This document shows, one piece after another, positions 34,757 to 46,769 of a stretch of DNA of 64,000 nt; positions within the stretch are counted from its first letter, which is position 1; each line of letters begins with the position of its first letter. A model generated the notes under the pieces. The model was not told the DNA's origin. It saw only the letters and a program-made list of their open reading frames with translations, and did not search any database. The position numbers were made by a program, and so were the translations under genes. The DNA comes from Pomphorhynchus laevis (Eukaryota; Acanthocephala; Palaeacanthocephala; Echinorhynchida; Pomphorhynchidae), in NCBI GenBank assembly GCA_012934845.2, contig WNNJ02000428.1, positions 53,139 to 117,138 on the forward strand, given 5' to 3'.

Positions 34757-35487
34757 GAATAAATAAAATAAATTAAATTTTTTTATATTTTGGTATTACT
34801 ACTATTGGCTTGAATAATTTACTTCTCTATGAATAATGTGCGTAATAAATATATATTCTCTTATTAAAATTTGCGATCTTCTTTTTTTAAACTGGAATGT
34901 TGAAAAGTTTTATAAATTATCAGAATATTTTAAGATAATAAATATTTCATTGTAAGTATCCTTTAATTTAATATATTTATCAGCTTTAAATATTATTGTA
35001 TTTTGATTTTGAATATAAACATTAAATTTCTTTTGTCAAATCATCAAATATCTTGTTTTTAATACGATGATAATTTATGGTGTTTAGTAAATTTATTGAT
35101 ACAATATTGGAATAATTCGTCCTATGTTTAAATATTTCCTGCCGAATTCATGTAAATCGCATTTATATCGCGTTTATTTATTTATTTATCGCGTTTTTAC
35201 GAATATTAATTGTATATTTTCATCGCCTTATAATTGAAACTTATCTCAAATAAAAATAAATTTATTTTTGAATTATAACATTAATTAAATTATTTTTCAT
35301 ATTCAAATTTTTATTCGTCCTCTGTTTCCAATATGTCCTGACAAATTTATGTAAATCGCATTTTTCTTTAAACTTCCAAAGAAAATGTATAAATTATGTG
35401 CACTGTTAACTTAAAACTTTATAAAGTTAAACTTAGAGTTAGTTTATTTGTTCTGTCTAATTCATGAACGATAATTTATTTGTTTAG
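34757..35487 (+). other. Array intron with a truncated exon start
   Basis: No full gene. 34765-34950 repeats 6505-6690. At 35081-35115 TGTTTAG is followed by TAAATTTATTGATACAATAT and then unrelated intron, the first half of an exon cut by rearrangement. 35300-35487 is the run-up to the next exon and matches 5260-5444. Confidence 0.6.
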
Positions 35488-35553
35488 AGAGTTTCACAAT
35501 AATAGGATCTGGTCGAATACGTCATTGAATATATTTGGTAATGTCACTTTGCT
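35488..35553 (+). CDS. Array exon 9 (type A, 66 nt)
   Basis: Acceptor TTTAG, donor GTAAGT; peptide identical to that of exon 2 (EFHNNRIWSNTS, NIFGNVTL), with one silent change in the first full codon (GAA to GAG). Sequons NTS and NVT. It belongs to the block duplicated from about 5.26-6.47 kb. Confidence 0.78.
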
Positions 35554-36037
35554 GTAAGTACTAGTGAATTTAAGTTATCTATCGCATTTGGGTGAAATCT
35601 CTTTCAGATTTTATAAAATTTTGCCACAATGATTGGTTAGATTTTATCGTAACGGCACAATTTACATGTTATTGGCACACTTGCTTTTCTAAGCACAAAT
35701 GTTAGGAAAATGTCAACTACAATATTTTTTAAATGAAATCAATTAAATATTTTGTAGTTTATATAATAAACAGTAAAATTTGCATAATTTTATTATTTTG
35801 TTTTATTATGTTGTTTTAGAGCAACGTAAAGTTAAAATAAAATATACAATATTAAATCAATATTGTATTTAATAAAAATAAACGGTAAATTCAAAATCAT
35901 TGTAATTTTTTAAATTTCAAGTTTGAATGTTTGCCCTTTTATAAAATTGTATTATGTTGTTTTAAATAACAATTTTCGAATGTTTCCTTGTTTAAAAACA
36001 TTATAAAATATATTTTTTACTTTTTTTTTGCATTAAG

Positions 36038-36103
36038 AAAATTTGGAGACACGACATTTGTATCAGACTTATCATTGATTATTTACAATAGTGTCCCAAA
36101 TAT
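36038..36103 (+). CDS. Array exon 10 (type B, 66 nt)
   Basis: Same CATTAAG acceptor as exon 3. KFGDTTFVSDLSLIIYNSVP then N; differs from exon 3 at two residues (I to T, E to V). The 484-bp intron before it is almost the same length as that between exons 2 and 3. Confidence 0.76.
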
Positions 36104-36475
36104 GTAAGTCCAAAATGTTTTAATTATCAATTTCGTTGTTTAAAAAATAATTTGTTTTATATAAAACATTTATTTCTATTTCTGTAATAATTTGCTGGTT
36201 TTCATATATTCGATCAAGTTTTATCGATTTTAGTTGTACATTTTCATCGCTTTATAATTAAAATTTAGTTCAAATAATAAGCAATAATTTGATTTACTAA
36301 CATTAATAATTTTACTCTTTGTTTATTTTTGTTTTGTCTTATTTAACACGCATTAAATAATTTTTCGTATTCAAATTTAATTCCCTTCTGTTTCCAATAT
36401 TTCCTGCTAATATCGTGTATATCGCGTTTATCTTTAAAAATACAAAGAAAATTTATGAATTATTGTTGGCATACC
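36104..36475 (+). other. Array intron after exon 10
   Basis: No gene; matches 6062-6400 and ends where an RT-nuclease fragment begins. Confidence 0.55.
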
Positions 36476-36479
36476 TACA

Positions 36480-37615
36480 GAGATCATCCATATATTCTCG
36501 TGATTGGTTCTGCTCGTTTGTATATTCGATACGATCCATGCTTTGAATACTGTTCGGCACGAAATTAGACGTCAATGATACGCTCAAGCACGTGTATAGA
36601 CTAATCTTTCAAAATGGCGGTGTCGGTATAAGAGATGCCAATAGCAGTAGTGACTTTGAATACAATGTATCTCTTCAAATATGTGAGCCGTGCCTTAATG
36701 ATGTCCATACAGTGGAGTTTATTAGTACAAAGGAGGGAATGGGCAGGCAAAAATGTTTATAGCTCTAAAGAATCAAAATTAAGGAGTGTTCATAGTTCCT
36801 CCAGAAAGTAGACAAAGACACGATGAACTCAATCGAGCACGCATCACTCAAGTAAGTTTCATGATGCATTATAGTCATATATGTTGTGTTACTCCCAGAA
36901 GTTTCAACAGCGTGTCAGTACGGTCCCTCAAATACTCTTCCGCACTCATTTTCTTGTCCTCAGGGATGACTCTCCTGGATGATCCATAACATGGTACGTG
37001 ACATCCTTGCACACAATCTCACTGAAATCTGCCACTATGTTCAAATTTAAACCACTCTGTTCTCATTTAATCCTGAGATTCGATTTATTAACAACACTGC
37101 GACAACTGATAGAAATGCAAGATTCGACATTGTTTGTTACGGCTTATATTGGGACAAGACAGTACGTACTTTTCATGACATATACGTTTTTAACGCACAC
37201 GCTCAGTTAAATGCCTCAATGAGCATAAGTACTTGCTTCGAGTTATACTCGTCGCGTAAAAGAAGCAAGTATCTTGAGATGGTCGGATAAGTTGAACGTG
37301 ACTCTTTTATTCATGTTATCCTTTCATGTTAAAGTTGAAACTGCAAAGAATGCAATTTACTGTTTAAAAAAACAACAGGTAAAAGACTCGAAACCATTGG
37401 ACTTTGTAGGCGGATTAAACTCGAAAATCACTATATCGCATCGGGGTGTTCCTCGCAAAGATCTATTCGCGCTGCATTCGCGCTGTACGATATGCATAAC
37501 ATCGTATTTGCGGAGTCGCATACTAACGAGTCGAGGTTGCAGTGATGAAGTATTCAAGGAGCCCGTTTGTACTTGTACGAATCGAAGATCGCTAACAATT
37601 GACCCAACATAGCAG
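36480..37615 (+). pseudogene. RT-nuclease retroelement, C-terminal part
   Basis: Plus strand. Around 36600 LIFQNGGVGIRDANSSSDFE matches the family's 'GGLGIxNP...EY' block, followed by VSLQICEPCLNDV. After frame changes, 37070-37210 reads FNPEIRFINNTATTDRNARF, DIVCYGLYWDKTVRTFHDIY and VFNAHAQLNAS: the ARxDI...GFW...FxDxRVFxPxA nuclease signature. SSRKRSKYLEMV and ERDSFIHV follow. It is the same type as 3.4-4.8 kb, in opposite orientation. RT itself is absent. Confidence 0.68.
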
Positions 37616-39290
37616 CGATTGACCCCGCTGCTATGTTTGGTCGATGAAAAGAGTTCGAAACATGATAATATAGAAGTTCCTATTGATGAGCTCTATTCCT
37701 TGTTCGTATACATGGTCTGTTATTTATTAGTCAATTCATAAAAATTGATTTTTATTTTAAATTTCAATTTTAAATTTTTACTTGATATAAATATAAATTG
37801 TAAAAAATTCTATATAATTACATATTATTTATCTTTATTATTTATATATATTATTAAATACGTAAATTCAGTTATTCATTTGATTTGTTACAAATTCTAA
37901 GTTGCAATATTTTATTAATTTGTTTTTATGAAATTTTTACATTTCATTGTAGCTTGAATGATCCGCAAATATTTTTATTTTAAATTTTAATTAAATTTTG
38001 ACTTGATATAAATGTAAATTGTATAAAATCTTTAATAATTATGTATTATTTATCTTTTTTATTTATATATACTATTTCTATTTCTATTATATTTTTATAT
38101 ACAACTTTAGAGAAATACAAAATTAAGACATCCAATATAAATGTATTAATTGTATAAAATATTAAATAATTATTTATAATTATTTTTTTATAATGTTCAA
38201 TACAATTCGGTATATCATTTTTGGTTTGATAAAAGAGTTAAGTTTTGATATGTTACCTATTAATTATAAATAGCAATACTCTACTATTATAATCAAATCA
38301 AAGTGTGTTTACCTAAAGGGTAATATATTTAAGCAACACCCTCTTATCAATCTATAACATCGTATATAACTATTTATTATTTATCTTTTTTATTTACAGT
38401 ATAAAATACGTAGACAGTTTTGGGAGTTTATCTTTAGAATTGGAAAGCTGTAATTTTTGAAAGCATAACCATTAATATGAATTTGTCATGATTTTATTTA
38501 TTGATCACCGTTTTCCTTCAATTATTGTCTAATCGGATGAGCCCTTTATTTTCGCTTCTGATTATTTATCAATAATTTGCAAGTCTGGGTTTCGTTCACA
38601 GGTGACCGACTATTTTAAATTGTGCCAATGCTTTTATTTTCAATTGCAGTTTCATTAGATCTTTGTCTTTTTGAGGACCTTTATATTCTTTGTATTCTAT
38701 CATAAGGTTTCATAGCAGCGTTAATTTGCTCATGTATATGTTTCATACAATTCGTATATCAGTTTTGATGTAATGAAAGAGTTTAGATTCTATATTTTAA
38801 TATTTACATAATTGATTTAAACTTTCAAACGCTGAAATGCTCAGACCTACTAATAGTTTATCAAATATCAGTCATTTTTGCTTATATCTCGTTTTACCTT
38901 ATGTTCGATTCTGTTCGATTCGTTTCAGCGTATCTATCAATAATTTGCAAGTCTTATACAAGTCTAGGTTTCGTTCACATGTGACCGACTATCTTATATT
39001 TTGTCAATGTTTTTATTTTTCATTGCAATTTCATTAGATCTTTGTCTTTATTATGGACCTTTATATTGTTTGTATTCTATCATAAGGTTTCATAGCAGCG
39101 TTAATTTGCTCATGTATATGTTCAATACAATTCGGTATATCATTTTTGGTTTGATAAAAGAGTTAAGTTTTGATATGTTACCTATTAATTATAAATAGCA
39201 ATACTCTACTATTATAATCAAATCAAAGTGTGTTTACCTAAAGGGTAATATATTTGAGCAACACCCTCTTATCAATCTATTTTATTTATG
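37616..39290. other. AT-rich stretch with nested local duplications
   Basis: No gene supported. A segment with TTCAATACAATTCGGTATAT and CTAAAGGGTAATATATTTAA is present at 38193-38355 and 39119-39283. Another (AATAATTTGCAAGTCT, GTTCACA(T/G)GTGACCGACTAT, TTTCATAAGGTTTCATAGCAG-like) is present near 38565-38735 and 38940-39105, and in weaker form at 43970-44130. A plus-orientation Naiad-type end (TACGTAAATTCAGTTATTCA) lies at about 37860-37890. Confidence 0.55.
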
Positions 39291-40300
39291 TATTGCTGAT
39301 TTGGAGGACGATCGTCTGGATTACGATCAGGGTCCTTCGTGTTGGAAAACAGAAAACTCCTCAAACTGTCTATGACAATACATTGTCTATGCCGACTGAC
39401 ATTGAAGGAAATTCTTGGTTGTTGGAAAGATCATTTTATTAGTCGCCTTAATCCGATGGATATGCCTTCTCTTTTAGAAGTAGAGCCTTTAGAACTAAGG
39501 GAAGAGTTCATCTCTTTGGAAGAGGTCATTGCAGTTGTTAAAAAACTTCGTAATGACAAGTCTTCTGGAATAGACGAGATTCGACCTAAAGCGTTAAAGG
39601 CTATCGACGTTGTTGGCATCAAGTGGCTAACACGGATCTTCAACGTGTCATTGAAGTCAGTTAAGGTTCCTAATAAGTGGCGAACTGGGGTGGTGGTACC
39701 GATCTTTAAGAAAGTTGATCGAATAGTTAGTTCCAATTATCGGGGCATACCTCTTCTTGACCAAACTGGTAAGTTATTTGCAAATATTCTTGAGTTAAGG
39801 ATACGGCATATAGTTGAAGGACAGTTACAGAGGAACAATGCTGATTTCGTCCAGGCCGTGGAACTACGGATCAGCTCTTTACTCTCTCAACTATCCTTGA
39901 ATGGTCTTAGGAGTTCGCTCTACAGGTCTACATGTTTTATTTGTAGATTTGGAAAAGGCGTTCAACCGAGTTCCGCGTTTGAGGTTGTGGAAGGTACTAA
40001 GAGAGAATAGAGTACCACACTATCTTCGAGTAGCTGTGGCTTTTCATTATTAACAAAGCATGAGTTGTGTTCGTGTTCTTGGTAGGAAGTCTGAATTATT
40101 TTCAGTAGGCGTTGGGCTACGTCAGGGTTGTTCTTTGTTTCCACATTTGTTCCTTGTTTAAATGAAAAATTTTTTGAGACAAGCTGCTCTGCCGGATGTC
40201 GGTTTCCAGTTTGGTTCCATCATGATACAATCTCTGCGTTTTGCAGTGATTATTCGTTTTTTCTTGTCAAGAAAGTGTTGCTATTGCTGATTTGTGTTTA
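39290..40300 (+). pseudogene. LINE reverse transcriptase relic (RTE/Rex-like)
   Basis: Plus strand. The largest open piece (39339-40010) reads KKLRNDKSSGIDEIRPKALK, VVGIKWLTRIFNVSLKS, PNKWRTGVVVPIFKKVDR and SSNYRGIPLLDQTGKLFANI, typical RT fingers. In other frames VDLEKAFNRVPRLRLWKVL and FSVGVGLRQGC follow, the first catalytic block and motif B. The YxDD region near 40240 reads RFADYSF-like and is damaged. It most resembles LINE RTs of the RTE/Rex type but differs from the RTE at 31.5 kb. The endonuclease is missing. Confidence 0.72.
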
Positions 40301-40787
40301 TCTATTTTCCTTTGAACATACCTAAATAGAAATTATTATTTTTAAATAATTTAATATTATGTCTTTTGATAAGTCAAGTTCTTTAATTATTTTTGTAAAT
40401 TATTAAAAATCAATTTTTCATATATGATTTATTTATAAACTTTAGTTCTTGAACATTGTATTCTCAATGTTACATAATATCACATTATATTTAATTAAAG
40501 AAAATATATACTATTTGCATTTAAATGAAACCGCTTGTATGTAAAGTTTAGAAATCTCGGGACGAACTTGACAACATAGCAGTACCTTTAGATCACTATT
40601 TCTATAAAATAAAATACATTTATAATCTGTCGATAAGTTTACACAGTTTATTTATTGTGTTATAAAATTGTAATTTTATAATAATAAATTCACTCAATAT
40701 TTTCTGCTAAGGAGAATTTGAATTAAACCTAAAATTAATTTTCTTGTTCTGTTTAATTCATAAATTAATAATAATTTACCTGTTTAG
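40300..40787 (+). other. Array intron upstream of exon 11
   Basis: No gene; from about 40460 it matches the run-up to exon 4 (ATCACATTATATTTAATTAA, then TTTATTGTGTTATAAAATTG). Confidence 0.5.
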
Positions 40788-40853
40788 AGAGTTTCACAAT
40801 ACTAAGGTCTTGTCAAAGACGTTATTGCGTATTTTTGGTAATAATACTCTATT
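40788..40853 (+). CDS. Array exon 11 (type A, 66 nt)
   Basis: Acceptor CTGTTTAG, donor GTAAGT. EFHNTKVLSKTLLRIFGNNT then L; NNT is a sequon. Confidence 0.77.
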
Positions 40854-41049
40854 GTAAGTACACGCTTATGCTAATTAATTGTATATCAACACAGTTTATT
40901 AATAGTGCATTAAAATTGTAATTTTTTAATAATAAAAATGTTCAATATTTTTTATTCAATATTTTTTTCAAATGAGAATTTCAATTCAACGGACAAATAA
41001 TTTACTTATTTTGATTTATTCATAAACGAACTATGATTGATCTGTTTAG

Positions 41050-41115
41050 AGAGTTTTTCAATACTCGGATCAGCGCAAAGTCGGTTTTGGATGTTTTTGC
41101 TAATGTTAATGGGTT
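41050..41115 (+). CDS. Array exon 12 (type A, 66 nt)
   Basis: Acceptor CTGTTTAG, donor GTAAGT. EFFNTRISAKSVLDVFANVN then G; no sequon. The intron before it is only 196 bp, the shortest between full members, and may show the unit without insertions. Confidence 0.77.
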
Positions 41116-41519
41116 GTAAGTGCACTTTAATTTAAGTTATTTATCGTATTTGGGTGAAATCTGTTTTATCAGATTCCAGAAAATTTTAATTATTATTTTT
41201 TCATAATTTTTTTATTTGTCACAATCATTAGTCGTTTATCATCGCAAAGGATCAATTCATAAATGATTTAGAAATTTTACTTTCCAAAGGACAAATGTGT
41301 TACGAAATAGTTACAATAATATTTGTATAAAATCAATTGGTTAGTTTGCATTTCAAATGCCGTATTTAGCACATAATATAGTATCTTAATATTGTATTTT
41401 TCACAATTTTATTATTTTGTTTAAATGTTTTATTAATCAATTTATGAAAAGAATACAATTTATTATAAAATATTATTGCATTTTTTTATATATAACATAT
41501 CAAATGTATCTCGTCATTA

Positions 41520-41695
41520 ATTGACAAAGGATCCTATTGACAAAGAATCACCCTGTGTGAATCCCTCTTATGATTCAATCACCATTCCTATTATCCTGCG
41601 TAGCACTTCCCCAATTCCCACCGGCCGGACTCCCGGGTTCTTGTTACGCGATATAAGTGGACTAACCGTATACGCATCCAATTTGTAAACAAATT
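41520..41695 (-). pseudogene. RT-nuclease retroelement fragment, fingers
   Basis: Minus strand. KLDAYTVSPLISRNKNPGVR followed by PVGIGEVLRRIIG is the fingers motif of the type seen at 3.4-4.8 kb. GC-rich island of about 170 bp in an array intron, nothing else of the element remains. Confidence 0.65.
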
Positions 41696-41766
41696 TTGAA
41701 ATTTAAACATTTATTTTTACTTACAAATTTTTGTTCAATTTTTACGATTATAACTCTTTTGTTTAG

Positions 41767-41832
41767 ACAATTTATAAATACAATATTTGAATCAAACTCT
41801 TCATTAAATATTTACGGAGGCGTTCAAAATAT
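41767..41832 (+). CDS. Array exon 13 (type B, 66 nt)
   Basis: Acceptor TTGTTTAG, donor GTAAGT. QFINTIFESNSSLNIYGGVQ then N; sequon NSS. Confidence 0.77.
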
Positions 41833-42039
41833 GTAAGTTCAAAACATGATCAATTTCAGTAATCATTCGTTTGTTTTTATAAATGTGAACAGGTGTCCTT
41901 ATTGAATTTAATTGTATATTTTCAGTGTTATAATTGAAACTCTACTCAAATAAAATGTCAAATTTAAATTTACTGAATTTAATTGTAAAAATTTAAATTG
42001 TAAACTTTAATTTAAATTTACTAAATTTGCTTTTTTCAG

Positions 42040-42082
42040 CGCTAGTATTGGGTTAAATGGTTTTTCTAGTGAATGTACAAAT
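42040..42082 (+). other. Possible extra exon, 43 nt, off-length
   Basis: TTTTTTCAG at 42031-42039 and GTAAGT at 42083 frame an open stretch, ASIGLNGFSSECTN in the array phase. Its length, 43, is not a multiple of three, so including it would shift the frame. It could be a different exon class, a terminal exon or chance. A faint relative (TTTTTCTAGTGATTTTAATG) follows exon 18 near 55230 without a donor. Confidence 0.3.
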
Positions 42083-42179
42083 GTAAGTAACACACAAAAA
42101 ACTAGTAGATCATACATATGAGTCTGTTGGATATGAACTGTTATCTACATCTAACAATTTAGTGATATATCATGTAAAT

Positions 42180-43075
42180 GAGTTTATATAAAGAAAGGTA
42201 TTAATGCCAAATGATGTTGATAAATTAGTTCAAAAAATTGCCAAATTTGAAAAATTTTATACGCCGCCAAAAGTGCATAAGACCATATGTTGGACGATCT
42301 ATAGTGAGCTGCATATGCACACCAACCGAATTGCTATTTCGACATTAACACGAACTACTCAGGCCTCTCCTAAAATTTGTACATGCTTATTAGAGTTCCT
42401 TCAGCGCTTTGAATCACAATGGGAAACATGGCCATCTTAGATCATATTAGTCACCGCAGATGTAAAGAGTTTGTATACAAACATTCCTACGTGTGGAGCA
42501 TTGAGAGCGATCGCCATAATAATGAAAATACTGATTGGTCGAGTTCCATGAAAGACTTCATTTTGAAGTCAACTAGAATAACTTTGGCGAATAACGTTCT
42601 TGAATTCAATGGTAATTATTTTGTTCAACGAGAAAGAACAGCTAAGGGTGCACCATATGCTCCAACGTTGGCAGTGATGTATATGGGACTGCTTGAGACC
42701 AAATGGTTGTTTAATAATTCTATAACACTTCTATGCTTTTGTTGCTATATAGGTGACATTTTCTTTGTATGGCATGGCAGTGAGTTAAGTTTAGAAAACT
42801 TTAAAAGTTCAGTCGATACCATAACACCACTAAAACTGACGTTCTAACAAGGTCTATTGGTGAACTTTTTAGATCTTACAACATATCGGTCTGATAGAGG
42901 GTACAAAACAACATTTTATAGGAAATCCGAATCCATAGCGTTACATATACACGTTAGAAGTTGTCACACTCTGTCACTAAGAAGGCATGTTATATGTAAC
43001 GAAGCTCTACGTGTAAGAAGATCATGTTATATATATGCGACTAGCGAATTGAAGATATTAAGCTTGTAATGCTTT
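42180..43075 (+). pseudogene. Canonical Penelope-like RT fragment
   Basis: Plus strand. FEKFYTPPKVHK is the RT fingers; after frame changes SKKSVYKHS-like and NNVLEFNGNYFVQRER then TAKGAPYAPTLAVMYMGLLE form motif B, followed by CCYIGDIFFVWHGSE, the catalytic box (YIGDIF in place of YIDDIF). NFLDLTTYRSDRGYKTTFYR, KSESIALHIHVRSCH and RRHVICNEALRVRRSC follow. This is the layout of Penelope/Poseidon-type elements, different from the permuted Naiad copies here. The C-terminal GIY-YIG domain is not present. Frame breaks near 42430 and 42847, and D-to-G in the catalytic box, indicate an inactive relic. Confidence 0.75.
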
Positions 43076-44214
43076 ATTTCTGCATAAATCATTACCTATG
43101 ATTAGAGTTATTTGAACCACAGCTTGGGATCCTTGTTTCTGTCGGATTCATAAATATATCAAAATAGGTAAGTATTTAAAAGAAGTTTGGTTTAATTTTA
43201 TATACTTACCTATTTTGATATATATATGTATATATATTATATTTTATATATTATATAAAAATATTAAGTAAATAAACAGATTACATTAATGTATATACTT
43301 TAGCATAATTTCGACTCTATTTAACATTAATATTAAAAAATCTTAAATATTAGTTCTAAAAACTACATACATATGCTAAAACATGTGACTAACAAGCTCA
43401 AATAGCTTAGAATGTAATGTGAAAGTAAAATAAATACGAAAATACATTAATATTTACTTATTAAATTAAAAATTTTCTGATTACATTGAAGTTTTTTATC
43501 GACCTCTTAATTTTCAATACATGATATATTATTTATTTATATGTTCATAACAATTCGTTATTATATAAAATTTAAATTTTACATATTTATATTTGTAAAA
43601 TTATAGTATAAAATATTTAGCTTTAGTTATATGACTCGATTATGATTTTTGAAAATAGTCGACGCTCTTGCCAACAAAAGTAGAAACATTTCTACATGAC
43701 ATCAATATAACATAAACATAAAATCTGTGTTTACATGCACAACATGGTTTATGTTTTGACTCATGTATCATCGACTGTACTCTAGTACTTCCCTCGTAAT
43801 AATTTGTGGTCATCAGTATGCTGAAAAGTTTTTATGGTCGGATGTATGTTAGAGCTCAAAACGCAGTAGAATGCAGTGAGCCTAGCTGATGTATAAACAT
43901 CTGTAAGCTACTTGACAATATATAAATAAGTTATGACTGAATGTTTAGTGAACATTTGTCCGATATGATCGGATCTACCTATAGTTTATCAAAAAGCAGT
44001 CATTTTTTTTGCTGATATTTCGTGCAACTATTTGTGCGCTTCTGTCAATTTCGTTTCGACTAAAGCCGCCAATAATTTCCAAACCTTATGCAAATCAAAA
44101 TATCGTTCACATGTGGTCTACTATCTTACTTAAATTTTGTCAATGTTTTTGAACGAATAATACGCTTTATCTCACTGTCTACTCATTTTCTTTCGTTGAT
44201 GTAATTTTTTTTAG
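43076..44214. other. AT-rich array intron
   Basis: No gene. A palindrome (AAAATAGGTAAGTAT with ATACTTACCTATTTT) at 43163-43219. 43970-44160 resembles 38840-39010. The end leads into exon 14. Confidence 0.5.
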
Positions 44215-44280
44215 AGAATTTCATGATTCTTCTATAAAGTCACACATTTTGCTGGACATCCTAGATAATATTCGTATGTT
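44215..44280 (+). CDS. Array exon 14 (type A, 66 nt)
   Basis: Acceptor TTTTTTTTAG, donor GTAAGT. EFHDSSIKSHILLDILDNIR then M. One of the most diverged members but with length, phase and openness kept. No sequon. Confidence 0.73.
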
Positions 44281-45971
44281 GTAAGTATCTGTAGATTTTT
44301 AATTAACAATTTATATCGCAATATTTCAAATTATACTGAATGCATTTATATCACAATAATTTATCTATAGTGCTTTTAACAGCAATGACCACTTTTGTTT
44401 TAGAATTTAAGTTTATTTGCAAATGCATCATTTTGTTAAAAAGAATTTTACAAGGATATGCTGTTGTATAAAAATAATCCTTTATTAGAATAGGAAACAT
44501 TTTTATAGTTGCATAACCTAAACAACAGGTATTTTTGTTGATCACAGTAAGATATATTGATAAAGCTCAATTATTACAAATGTGAAAAGGCAATTTACAA
44601 AAAATATTTTACAAATGTTTAATGTAAAATTATTTAAATGCATTGTTACAAAATGTCCTTAGGTTGATCATTTTAATTATAAATAAATTGCACATTTATA
44701 TCATTATATGCGATGACGCTGATTTCTACTTTCTGATATAAATCTTAATTAAAATAAAACTAAAATTCTTTTTTATTATGATCTTTAGTAAATAAGGGAA
44801 AATTAATTTACCCAATATCCTTGGATAGTTGTTATTTTTTTAAAAATTACGAACCGATTGAATGCTCTATACTGAAATAAGATTTAATAAGAAATTTTAA
44901 ATATACATTTTAAAATATTGATTGTCAGCCTGCATTGATGGCGGATTACGTTTATTACGTAGTTTAAGTAGATACATACTAATAAAGGACGAATATATCA
45001 CCACATTTTCGAAGCTCGACAACATAATTATACTTTATATTGTAAATTTGTTCCAGAATAAATTATTATTACAAAATAAATTTTGTATTAAAATTTTCAT
45101 TTTTTAATAATTAAAATAATTTCGAAAATAGTACGGCCTTATTTTATCAAGGATGGTATCACACGATACTATCCTTGAACCAAACTCTTAACTTGTCTTC
45201 TCTAGAAACGTTAAAGGAATGTAAGTGTCGCTGAATTTAAAATCGATCAGTATTAAACTGATCTTTCACTATCAGTGCTACAATAATTTAAATGTTATAA
45301 TTTTATTACAAATTTAATTATTCAATACTACTTCATTTTATTTGATATAATATATTAAATAATACATTAAATAATGTATTATTATTTAATAATAACTACA
45401 CTTTGGAAGTAGTTGTTATTCTTGGTTGATTATTGACAAAATATTCATTTTTTGTATGTTTTCGATTCGGCGGCAATTTATTAGTTGGTATAGGAATTCT
45501 CGCTGATCAGCCAAACAAAGTGTTATGTTCAATAACGAAAGGATTCTTTATTTGATACATTATATTAAATAATACATTAAATAATACATTAAATAATACA
45601 GTAATTATTTTATGCAATGATATTGTTTAATAATTATTCTATTCTACAACTCGATTTTTTAAGTTAAAAATAAATTTTATATTTTTTAATATAAAATGAT
45701 AGTATATTTAAAATTCCTGAAGCTTTTATTGTTATATGTTTTAGCAACACTTGAATGACACCCTCTGCAAACTATTATCAGATATATTACTATAATGTAG
45801 TAACCTGTAATTTTGAATTCATCATTACTGTTTTAAATATTATTAACAATTATGTGTGATAATGTTGTATAGTTTATTTAATTTTATATATAAAATGTCA
45901 ACTAATTAGATTACAAATATTCTAGAATGCACCACCCACGTTTTTAAATTCGTTAAATTTTTAACGTTTAG
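44281..45971 (+). other. AT-rich intron with TACATTAAATAA repeats
   Basis: No gene apart from the decayed exon at 45152. AATACATTAAATAATG-type repeats lie at 45350-45390 and 45555-45600. Confidence 0.45.
45152..45220 (+). pseudogene. Decayed array exon
   Basis: GATACTATCCTTGAACCAAA followed by CTCTTAACTTG and ending AAAGGAAT before a GTAAGT donor is recognisably related to type B (ATATTTGAATCAAACTCTTC), but it is a few bases longer, has no T-rich acceptor, and holds a stop in the array phase. Probably a lost member. Confidence 0.5.
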
Positions 45972-46037
45972 AGCATTCTTCAAGACGAACTTCGATACAA
46001 ACTCTTCAATGGTTATATCTGGTAATGCTCGATGTAT
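45972..46037 (+). CDS. Array exon 15 (66 nt)
   Basis: Acceptor ACGTTTAG, donor GTAAGT. AFFKTNFDTNSSMVISGNAR then C; sequon NSS. Position 13 is M. It mixes type A and B features. Confidence 0.75.
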
Positions 46038-46590
46038 GTAAGTATCAGCGAAGCTTTAATTATCATTAGGGCAACTAAACAATTGACTTTAAAACTTAAA
46101 CAATTGACCTATCAAAGTCAAATAATTGATCTAAAAAATTTACCTAACAAAATATTCTTAAAAATTCATATTTTACAATTATTTGATATTAAATATTGTT
46201 TAAAATAGTGATTACAACACTAAATAAGAACGGTAAAACAAGAGCTACTTTTTAGTTAGAGTTATTATAATACACAATCATGTAGTTATGTACCTTTTCA
46301 GGTAGAAAGTTGCGATCTTTCTCCAATATCGTTTTTAACATTGAAAAGTAAATGAATTTCATATAAAATTCGTGTTCAGTATTTTTTTACAATTGACATG
46401 TATCTGTGTTTGTGATGGTTCTTTTATAATTTTGTAAAATTACTTAATTGTTTCAGCCAAGCAAATTAGCTAGTAAAAAATGCATTAATTTTGTAATTAT
46501 TTACAAATCCAACGAAATTATTTATGAATTGAAAGAACACTTTAACTTAATATATACAAATCATTTACAACTAAAAAAATATTTGTTTAG

Positions 46591-46656
46591 AATGTTTCAC
46601 AATGTAACCTTCAAATCGAACACGTCAATGAATATATCTGATAAATGCAATAGTTT
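46591..46656 (+). CDS. Array exon 16 (66 nt)
   Basis: Acceptor TTGTTTAG; donor GTATGT instead of GTAAGT. MFHNVTFKSNTSMNISDKCN then S; two sequons, NVT and NTS. Read-through past the donor stays open for only six codons. Confidence 0.74.
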
Positions 46657-46769
46657 GTATGTATCTGAAAATACATAGTTAACAAATACTTTTACTTAAA
46701 ATTATTTTATATCGTATTCGTATATTTCATTTATTATAACTTGTAATTCTTATTTTTAATAAGCGATTT

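Noticed and set aside
34940-34958. GTAAGT at 34952 as an array donor
   Set aside because: The 60 bases before it are ordinary unit intron, with no acceptor and no module homology; it is a rearranged junction.
36843-36860. GTAAGT at about 36848 as an exon donor
   Set aside because: It lies inside an RT-nuclease fragment and is not preceded by module sequence.
43940-44012. Extra array exon after TGTTTAG at about 43943
   Set aside because: It is open for 21 codons by chance, but there is no GT at the expected end, and the region matches the intron repeat at 38.8-39.0 kb.
45350-45600. CRISPR-like or satellite array
   Set aside because: The ATTAAATAATAC units are a low-complexity simple repeat without regular spacers.
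46448-46678. 76-codon protein reading through array exon 16
   Set aside because: It crosses a good acceptor and donor and its upstream half has no features; the exon explains the open part.
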